Source: Fimenecus sp052169395
GTDB taxonomy: Bacteria > Bacillota > Clostridia > Oscillospirales > Acutalibacteraceae
Direction of reading: 5' to 3'
Assembly: GCA_052169395.1 (NCBI GenBank)
Contig: JBQNCN010000001.1
Span: 1-64,000 of the forward strand
DNA: 64,000 bases
The notes under the pieces were generated by a model that had not been told where the DNA came from, searched no databases, and saw only the letters and a list, made by a program, of their open reading frames with translations. Positions 60,151 through 64,000 of the stretch are shown here, piece by piece (position 1 is the stretch's first letter; each line of letters opens with the position of its first letter). Position numbers and translations under genes: made by a program.

Positions 60151-60363
60151 ATGGATATAACTAAAGAAACGATAATAGGTGATATGCTGGCTGAAGATAG
60201 TGGAATAGCTTATGTACTTATGAATTGTGGTATGCATTGTGTAACATGTCCCGCAGCATTAGGAGAATCGCTTGAAGAAGCATGTCTTGTTCATGGTCTT
60301 GATCCTGATGATATGGTAAATATTTTAAATGAATATTTAATTGATAAAGCACAGGTTGAGTAG
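60151..60363 (+). CDS. DUF1858 (hybrid-cluster-associated disulfide) domain protein
   Basis: 70 residues. Pattern ITKETIIGDMLAEDSG...MNCGMHCVTCPAALGESLEEACLVHGLD matches the small DUF1858 family, named for a redox disulfide domain associated with hybrid-cluster (prismane) proteins and related to the ScdA N-terminus. The CxxxCxxC spacing could bind a metal or cycle as thiol/disulfide. Function not established. Co-transcribed with the HMA protein, which hints at thiol, sulfur or metal stress. Confidence 0.85.
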   Translation: MDITKETIIGDMLAEDSGIAYVLMNCGMHCVTCPAALGESLEEACLVHGLDPDDMVNILNEYLIDKAQVE

Positions 60364-60390
60364 GAAAGCGTAGATAAGTAAAAATAAGTA

Positions 60391-60431
60391 AAAAGAAGTC
60401 TGTGAGAGAATTTCTCTTGCAGACTTCTTTT
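60391..60431. terminator. Bidirectional terminator between the DUF1858 gene and tRNA-Arg
   Basis: Long stem AAAAGAAGTCTG / CAGACTTCTTTT enclosing a second hairpin (GAGAGAA/TTTCTC). A tracts on the left give T tails on the minus strand, so it can end both the plus operon and the minus tRNA transcript. Confidence 0.85.
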
Positions 60432-60507
60432 GGCGTGCTCGGAGGGATTCGAACCCTCGACCTCCAGAGTCGGAGTCTGGAACTCTATCCAGCTGAGCTA
60501 CGAACAC
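60431..60507 (-). tRNA. tRNA-Arg, anticodon CCG
   Basis: Acceptor GTGTTCG/CGAGCAC, discriminator G, encoded CCA; anticodon arm CCAGA-CTCCGAC-TCTGG gives CCG (reads CGG). T arm with TTCGAAT. Its 5' end is three bases after the ychF stop codon, and I see no promoter of its own between them. Confidence 0.95.
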
Positions 60508-60510
60508 AAA

Positions 60511-61605
60511 TTAAACATTAAAACGAAACAGAACAATATCTCCATCTTTCATTATATATTCTTTACCTTCTGAACGAATTTTTCCAAGCTCTTTAGATTT
60601 TACCATATCTTTTGTTTTCATAAATTCTTCAAATGATATAACCTCAGCTCTTATAAAGCCTCGTTCAATATCTGAATGGATTTTACCTGCCGCTTGTGGA
60701 GCTTTGGTATTTTTCTTGATTGTCCAAGCTCTTACTTCAGGTTCTCCCGCAGTTAAAAACGACATGAGCCCGAGCAAATCATATGAGCGTTCAATTAAAA
60801 GTTCAAGCCCTCCGTTTTTTATTCCTATATCTTCAAGAAACATCTGTTTATCTTCTTTACTCATTTCAGAAATTTGAGCTTCAAGTTCTGCACAAATTGG
60901 AAGTACCTGTGATTTTTCCAAAGATGCAATTTTTTGAACCTCTATGTATTTTTTATTGCTATTGATATTTTCTGCAAAATCAGTTTCGCTGAAATTGCAA
61001 GCATAAATCACAGGTTTGGCAGATAGCAATCCACTGTCTTTTACCAGTATTTTTTCATCTTCACTTAGGTCCAATGCTCTTGCAGAAATCCCATTTTCAA
61101 GTTCTTTTTTTAAGTTTTTAAAAAATTCATATTCTTTTATTGCATTTTTATCAGCTTTCATAGCCTTTGCCGATTTGTCTATTCTTTTTTCGATAATATC
61201 TAAATCTGAGAAAATAAGTTCAAGATTTATTGTTTCAATATCTTTTGTAGGATTTATATTTCCGTCAACATGTGTTATATTTTCATTTTCAAAGCAGCGT
61301 ACTACATGAACAATTGCATCAACCTCACGGATATGCGATAAAAATTTATTTCCAAGACCCTCGCCTTTTGAGGCACCCTTAACAAGCCCTGCAATGTCAA
61401 CAAATTCAACAACGGCAGGGGTTATTTTTTTTGGTTTATATATTTCAGCTAAAGCGTCAAGTCGCTTATCAGGAACTGCAACCACACCTACATTCGGCTC
61501 AATCGTGCAAAACGGATAATTTGCAGCATCTGCGCCTGCGTTTGTTATGGCATTAAATAATGTGCTTTTTCCTACATTAGGAAGTCCGACTATTCCAAGC
61601 TTCAT
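60511..61605 (-). CDS. ychF: Redox-regulated ATPase/GTPase YchF
   Basis: 364 residues, family length. G1 motif GIVGLPNVGKSTLFNAIT, G3 DIAGLVKGASKGEGLG, then the modified G4 region, a coiled coil (about 130-190) and the C-terminal TGS domain (about 280-364, with FLTAGEPEVRAWTIKK and IHSDIERGFIRAEV). YchF/OLA1 proteins bind ribosomes and respond to oxidative stress, preferring ATP. It follows prmA with stop and start codons adjacent; AAGGAG lies in the prmA end. Confidence 0.96.
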   Translation of the reverse strand: MKLGIVGLPNVGKSTLFNAITNAGADAANYPFCTIEPNVGVVAVPDKRLDALAEIYKPKKITPAVVEFVDIAGLVKGASKGEGLGNKFLSHIREVDAIVHVVRCFENENITHVDGNINPTKDIETINLELIFSDLDIIEKRIDKSAKAMKADKNAIKEYEFFKNLKKELENGISARALDLSEDEKILVKDSGLLSAKPVIYACNFSETDFAENINSNKKYIEVQKIASLEKSQVLPICAELEAQISEMSKEDKQMFLEDIGIKNGGLELLIERSYDLLGLMSFLTAGEPEVRAWTIKKNTKAPQAAGKIHSDIERGFIRAEVISFEEFMKTKDMVKSKELGKIRSEGKEYIMKDGDIVLFRFNV

Positions 61606-62541
61606 TTAATTCTCCTTAATTTTGCAGGCATATGCGTTCCAACAGCCTGAGGTTATTTTTTCTTTAATTTCAAAATTGTTTTCTTCAAAACAACGCTCAA
61701 CTTCTTTTGCTCTTTGTGAGATTATTCCCGATGAAATAAAAATTCCGTCTGTCTTTAAAAAGTTTATAATTGTAGGTGTAAGTTCCATAATTGCATCAGA
61801 AACGATATTGGCAATAACAGTGTTATATTTTCCGTTGATTTTATCCGTTAAATTGCCTTCAATAACATTTAAAACAGGTGTTTTAAAATTATTTAAAATA
61901 CCGTTGTATTTTGCGGTTTTAACGGCTATTGGATCAATATCCACAGCATCACATTTTAAAGCTCCACATAAAAGTGCTGAAATTGCCAAAATACCGCTGC
62001 CTGTACCTATGTCAAGAACGGTATCATTATTTTTTAAATGCTTTTCAAGTAGGCTGATGCACATTGAAGTTGTTTCGTGAGAGCCTGTTCCAAATGAAAG
62101 TCCGGGTTCGATATTTAAAATTTTTCTATTTTCGGGATTGTCAATGTTTTTTATCCATAATGGCTTTATTAAAATGTTTTTTCCAACATTTAGCGGCTTA
62201 TAGAATTTTTTCCAATTGTTTCTGTAATCTTCAGACTTTAAAAGCTTGTTTTTTATGTTATATGAAATATCCGCACTGTCCAGGCTTGCTCTTAAAAAGA
62301 GAGATGATTCATCCGTATTATCTTCTTCAGGGAAATATATATGAATCAAAGCTTTGCTTCTGTCTTTTTTTAAAAGCTCATCATCAATTAAGTCAATATG
62401 TGCTATTTCATCAGCATCCTGCTCCAAACAGGAATAATCTTCAGTATAAATACCATATGGAACCACCATATTTGCAATGGCTTCCGCTGTTTCAAGGTCA
62501 TTGATATTTATTTCAAGTATCATTTCATTATAATTTTCCAT
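61606..62541 (-). CDS. prmA: Ribosomal protein L11 methyltransferase
   Basis: 311 residues. N-terminal substrate-recognition domain, then AdoMet domain with EPGLSFGTGSHETTSMC, VLDIGTGSGILAISALL, CDAVDIDPIAVKTAKYN and NTVIANIVSDAIMEL, the PrmA order. It methylates ribosomal protein L11. The ATG at 62541 has no Shine-Dalgarno; a TATAAT box sits seven bases upstream. Met7 (62523) is an alternative start, also without a site. Transcribed with ychF and probably tRNA-Arg(CCG). Confidence 0.95.
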   Translation of the reverse strand: MENYNEMILEININDLETAEAIANMVVPYGIYTEDYSCLEQDADEIAHIDLIDDELLKKDRSKALIHIYFPEEDNTDESSLFLRASLDSADISYNIKNKLLKSEDYRNNWKKFYKPLNVGKNILIKPLWIKNIDNPENRKILNIEPGLSFGTGSHETTSMCISLLEKHLKNNDTVLDIGTGSGILAISALLCGALKCDAVDIDPIAVKTAKYNGILNNFKTPVLNVIEGNLTDKINGKYNTVIANIVSDAIMELTPTIINFLKTDGIFISSGIISQRAKEVERCFEENNFEIKEKITSGCWNAYACKIKEN

Positions 62542-62548
62542 ATTATAA

Positions 62549-62554
62549 ATTATA
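62549..62554 (-). promoter_or_regulatory. Likely -10 element of prmA-ychF
   Basis: Minus-strand TATAAT ending seven bases before the prmA ATG; no good -35 is visible at 16-18 bases (TTTCAA at 17). It implies a leaderless or near-leaderless message. Confidence 0.45.
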
Positions 62555-62586
62555 CTACATAACCGTTTTTTTTGAAAGTTAAAAAC

Positions 62587-62615
62587 TTGAAAAGATATGT
62601 ATTGCAGTATATAAT
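62587..62615 (+). promoter_or_regulatory. Promoter of ackA
   Basis: TTGAAA (62587-62592), 17-base spacer, TATAAT (62610-62615). Confidence 0.8.
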
Positions 62616-62644
62616 TTATTAAAATAAATATTAGGAGCAGTTTA

Positions 62645-63865
62645 GTGAAAATTCTTGTTATAAATGCAGGTAGCTCAAGTCTTAAATATCAGCTTATAGA
62701 TATGGATGGAGAAAAGCTTCTTGCAAAGGGAAATTGTGAAAGAATCGGTGATGAGAGAAGTACTTTGAGCGGTAAAACCGCAAACGGAGCAAAGTTTAAA
62801 AAAGAAGTTTTTATGAAAACGCATATTGACGCTTTTAATGAAGTGAAAAATATTTTAACATGTGGTGAATATAAAGTTATTAATGACCTTTCAGAAATTT
62901 CTGCAGTAGGACATAGAGTTGTTCAAGGAGGTGCCTTATTCAATAAATCTTGTATTGTAAATGATGAAGTGGTAACAGGTATTGAAAGTCTTATAAGTCT
63001 TGCTCCGCTTCATAATCCTGCGCATATTATGGGCATAAAGGCTGCAACAGAGCTTTTTGGTTCTTCTGTTCCACAGGTTGTTGTTTTTGATAATGCTTTT
63101 CATAGTACAATGCCTGAAAAGGCATTTATGTATGCTTTGCCTTATAAATATTATGAAAAGTACGCCGTAAGAAAGTACGGCGCACACGGAACATCACATA
63201 GATATGTAAGTGCTGAATGTGCTAAATATTTTGACGGTAAAAAAGATTTGAAAATTATTACCTGTCATTTAGGTAACGGGTCTTCAATAACAGCTGTAAA
63301 AAACGGTAAATGCATTGATACTTCAATGGGACTTACCCCTGTAGACGGCTTGGTTATGGGGACCAGAACAGGAATAATTGACCCGTCGGCAGTCTTATAT
63401 GTTATGGAAAAAGAAAACCTTACTCCTTCTGAAATGAGTACGATTATAAACAAAAAATCCGGTTATTTAGGGCTTACAGACGGTTATTCTTCAGATGACC
63501 TTGACCTTACCATAGCGGCTTCAAAAGGCGATGAAAAATGTAAGCTTGCAAGGGAAATGCAGCAGTATGGTATAGTAAAGTTTATAGGTGCTTATACAGC
63601 TGCCTTAAATGGAGTGGATGCAATTGTTTTTACAGGTGGAATAGGTGAGAATGCCGCAGATACCCGAAAGGTTGTTTGCAGTGGAATCTCAGATTTTCTT
63701 GGCGTTGAAATAAATGATGAGATGAATGAAAAGTTTGTAAGAGGTGTAGGAGGAGAAATTTCAACTGAAAATTCAAAGGTGAGAGTTTTTGTTATTCCTA
63801 CAAATGAAGAGCTTATGATTGCAAGAGATACAAAAGCTCTTGTAGAAGGTAAAGTATTAGATTAA
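62645..63865 (+). CDS. ackA: Acetate kinase
   Basis: Makes ATP from acetyl-phosphate in fermentation. 406 residues. Motifs: VINAGSSSLKYQLI, GHRVVQGGALF, FDNAFHSTMPEKAFMYALPY, KYGAHGTSHRYVS, CHLGNGSSITAVKNGKCIDTS and FTGGIGENAAD. The start is GTG at 62645 behind AGGAG. pta, usually just upstream, is absent from this side; ackA is a single-gene unit ending at a strong terminator. Confidence 0.98.
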   Translation: MKILVINAGSSSLKYQLIDMDGEKLLAKGNCERIGDERSTLSGKTANGAKFKKEVFMKTHIDAFNEVKNILTCGEYKVINDLSEISAVGHRVVQGGALFNKSCIVNDEVVTGIESLISLAPLHNPAHIMGIKAATELFGSSVPQVVVFDNAFHSTMPEKAFMYALPYKYYEKYAVRKYGAHGTSHRYVSAECAKYFDGKKDLKIITCHLGNGSSITAVKNGKCIDTSMGLTPVDGLVMGTRTGIIDPSAVLYVMEKENLTPSEMSTIINKKSGYLGLTDGYSSDDLDLTIAASKGDEKCKLAREMQQYGIVKFIGAYTAALNGVDAIVFTGGIGENAADTRKVVCSGISDFLGVEINDEMNEKFVRGVGGEISTENSKVRVFVIPTNEELMIARDTKALVEGKVLD

Positions 63866-63873
63866 ATTGCTAT

Positions 63874-63915
63874 AAAATACTCAAAAGCGATTTTTTGCTT
63901 TTGAGTATTTTTGTT
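63874..63915 (+). terminator. Terminator of ackA
   Basis: A 15-bp perfect stem (AAAATACTCAAAAGC / GCTTTTGAGTATTTT), loop of eight bases, T-rich tail. Confidence 0.93.
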
Positions 63916-63974
63916 TACATTAAATTAATACTTTACCTCTTTTTATATGTTAACATAAAAAATATGAGGTATTT

Positions 63975-64000
63975 ATGAAAGTTGCTTCGAATAAAATAAC
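63975..64000 (+). CDS. Start of a further gene, cut by the window edge
   Basis: ATG at 63975 with GAGG seven bases before it; eight complete codons (MKVASNKI) and part of a ninth are present before the window ends. Too short to identify. Confidence 0.5.

Overview
The window reads as chromosomal housekeeping DNA of an AT-rich, Gram-positive, anaerobic-type bacterium of the phylum Bacillota, class Clostridia. An affinity with Oscillospirales/Ruminococcaceae is an impression from gene neighbourhoods, not a demonstrated placement. Supporting signs are a T-box leader on pheST, HemZ-type coproporphyrinogen dehydrogenase, an Asp23/Gls24 protein, RelA/SpoT, a SpoVB/MurJ-type flippase, YlmH, the M16 pair YfmF/YfmH, acetate kinase and formate-tetrahydrofolate ligase, and consensus TTGACA/TATAAT promoters with strong Shine-Dalgarno sites. 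I see no phage, insertion sequence, CRISPR array or degraded gene. Nearly all the DNA is coding, in compact operons with 1-10 base overlaps.

Layout. 0.4-6.3 kb (minus): a T-box(Phe) leader followed by pheS, pheT, a deoxyinosine glycosylase, rnhA and an unknown secreted protein. 6.3-10.7 kb (minus): a LytS-type sensor kinase, its response regulator and fhs in one run. 10.8-12.0 kb (plus): an ArsB/NhaD-type ion transporter, convergent with a membrane-anchored nuclease and a small unknown gene. 13.3-15.1 kb: rpsB-tsf. 15.2-17.8 kb: tRNA-Leu, uraA-plsY, tRNA-Arg. 17.9-27.2 kb: nadA-mnmA, then yfmF-yfmH-lgt-folD-metG-tatD. 27.4-29.9 kb: gdhA, an unknown membrane protein, tRNA-Ala and tRNA-Pro.

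30.1-40.9 kb is one long operon: asp23, nusB, a TsaD paralogue, xseA-xseB, ispA-dxs, tlyA, nadK, argR, recN, tgt. It combines transcription termination, DNA repair, isoprenoid synthesis and rRNA/tRNA modification. yajC follows from its own promoter. 41.4-44 kb (minus): rodA and an O-antigen-ligase-like polymerase. 44-46.3 kb: tsaE-tsaB-rpiB-upp. 46.6-49 kb: pgi, a small P-loop protein, tmRNA and tRNA-Gly. 49.1-58.7 kb: recJ, relA, dtd, a metallo-beta-lactamase-fold hydrolase, hemZ, a uridine-kinase-like protein and a MurJ/SpoVB flippase. 58.7-60.4 kb: HU, ylmH and a two-gene HMA/DUF1858 unit behind a CsoR-like operator. 60.4-62.5 kb (minus): prmA, ychF, tRNA-Arg. 62.6-63.9 kb: ackA, then the first nine codons of a further gene.

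No clearly new multi-gene system stands out. The points most worth a second look are the T-box operon carrying DNA-repair genes and a secreted protein, the sensor kinase/regulator/fhs unit, the apparent ACG start of the flippase gene, the CsoR/CstR-like operator inside the HMA-DUF1858 promoter, the TsaD paralogue, and two genes whose promoters predict leaderless mRNAs. All protein calls come from reading the translated sequence against remembered family motifs; no database search was run.
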